DNA of 64,000 nucleotides from Bufo bufo (lineage: Eukaryota; Chordata; Amphibia; Anura; Bufonidae), in NCBI RefSeq assembly GCF_905171765.1, contig NC_053394.1, positions 155,766,015-155,830,014 of the forward strand, read 5' to 3'. Under the pieces are notes generated by a model. That model made no database searches. It was not told the DNA's origin and saw only the letters and a program-made list of their open reading frames with translations. Both the position numbers and the translations under genes were made by a program. Positions 63,764-64,000 of this stretch are shown one piece after another. How positions within the stretch are numbered: the first letter of the stretch is position 1; every line of letters starts with the position of its first letter.

Positions 63764-64000
63764 ATGGCAGGATTTCTGGATAGTGGCATAAACACAGAAA
63801 CGTGGCTGGAGGAGGCAAAGGAGGTCTTCTCTGATAGATCTTATTTACAGAAAAAATGTATACCCTCCTTTAAGGTTGCCTTTAAAGAGCTTAATCGACT
63901 CTATAAGGAACACATGTCGAGCTGGTGGGAGGTACAGAGCCTTGATAATGATATCAAACAAGGCATTGTGCCTCGGGGGCTCCGTATCTCTATTACCCCT
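63764..64000 (+). CDS. PLE N-terminal coding region, partial
   Basis: From the ATG at 63764 (context ggtATGg) the frame is open for 79 codons to the window edge: MAGFLDSGINTETWLEEAKE at the start and WWEVQSLDNDIKQGIVPRGL near the edge. The motif W-x-V-x-x-L-x-x-x-I-x-x-x-I-V-P-R-G-L-R precedes the RT domain in Neptune-type PLEs. The RT and GIY-YIG parts would lie beyond 64000. No stop in the visible part. Confidence 0.75.
   Translation, partial: MAGFLDSGINTETWLEEAKEVFSDRSYLQKKCIPSFKVAFKELNRLYKEHMSSWWEVQSLDNDIKQGIVPRGLRISITP

Larger units (their letters stand above)
62823..64000 (+). mobile_element. 5' region of a Penelope-like element (PLE 3), truncated by the window end
   Basis: An inverted repeat pair (62826-62987 and 63433-63600; e.g. 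gcactagtaaccagcagg / cctgctggttactagtgc) flanks a segment with a hammerhead ribozyme, followed by a PLE-type coding start at 63764. Terminal repeats in mixed orientation with a hammerhead are the usual PLE layout. Confidence 0.82.

Overview
The window looks like a gene-poor stretch of a vertebrate nuclear genome, most likely an anuran amphibian. This is inferred from the mixture of repeats: Tc1-like DD34E transposons, Harbinger-type foldback MITEs, a Tx1/L1-like LINE, Penelope-like elements (PLEs) with hammerhead ribozymes, a chromodomain Ty3/gypsy element, an Ngaro-type tyrosine-recombinase retroelement with an SGNH hydrolase, and endogenous-retrovirus-like pieces. A fish or another amphibian cannot be excluded. 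No complete host gene is recognised. The only host-like candidate is a two-exon secreted-protein fragment on the minus strand at 2.7-3.4 kb.

Layout. 0.7-2.3 kb: decayed Tc1. 4.2-5.1 kb: solo LTR. 5.7-14.2 kb: non-autonomous ERV with LTRs of about 2.1 kb; its 5' LTR carries a second solo LTR and its 3' LTR a Tc1 deletion derivative. 15.5 kb: chromodomain relic. 17-20 kb: foldback MITEs and a tRNA-Gly-like relic. 21.4-27.9 kb: one Tc1 split by three later insertions (PLE, solo LTR, LINE). 27.9-29.5 kb: Tc1 with an uninterrupted transposase. 29.6-41.9 kb: PLE inverted arms, the left one split by a young chromovirus (29.7-35.1 kb), plus a broken PLE coding region and repeats between. 42.0-42.6 kb: solo LTR. 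42.6-47.8 kb: gag-only LTR element whose 5' LTR holds a Harbinger MITE and a Tc1. 49.3-51.4 kb: 2.1-kb foldback element with inverted minisatellite arms. 51.8-57.4 kb: Ngaro element (gag, RT-RNase H, tyrosine recombinase, SGNH hydrolase). 58-60 kb: unrecognised coding relic in inverted halves. 60-61 kb: second copy of the Tc1 deletion derivative. 61.5 kb: retroviral integrase relic. 62.8 kb to the end: 5' part of another PLE, running off the window.

The genes are not a pathway; each mobile element is its own unit. Shared logic is still visible. Target-site duplications (TA, TTA, TTAA, 4-5 bp, 11 bp) give exact borders and the order of nesting. The chromovirus carries a 10-nt complementarity between its predicted mRNA 5' end and the site next to its LTR, as in self-primed Tf1/sushi elements. 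The PLE terminal regions carry hammerhead ribozyme folds in the sense orientation. The Ngaro SGNH frame has no upstream AUG but has a strong splice acceptor. Coordinates of repeat borders were read by eye. Divergence values and family names need alignment and a repeat library.
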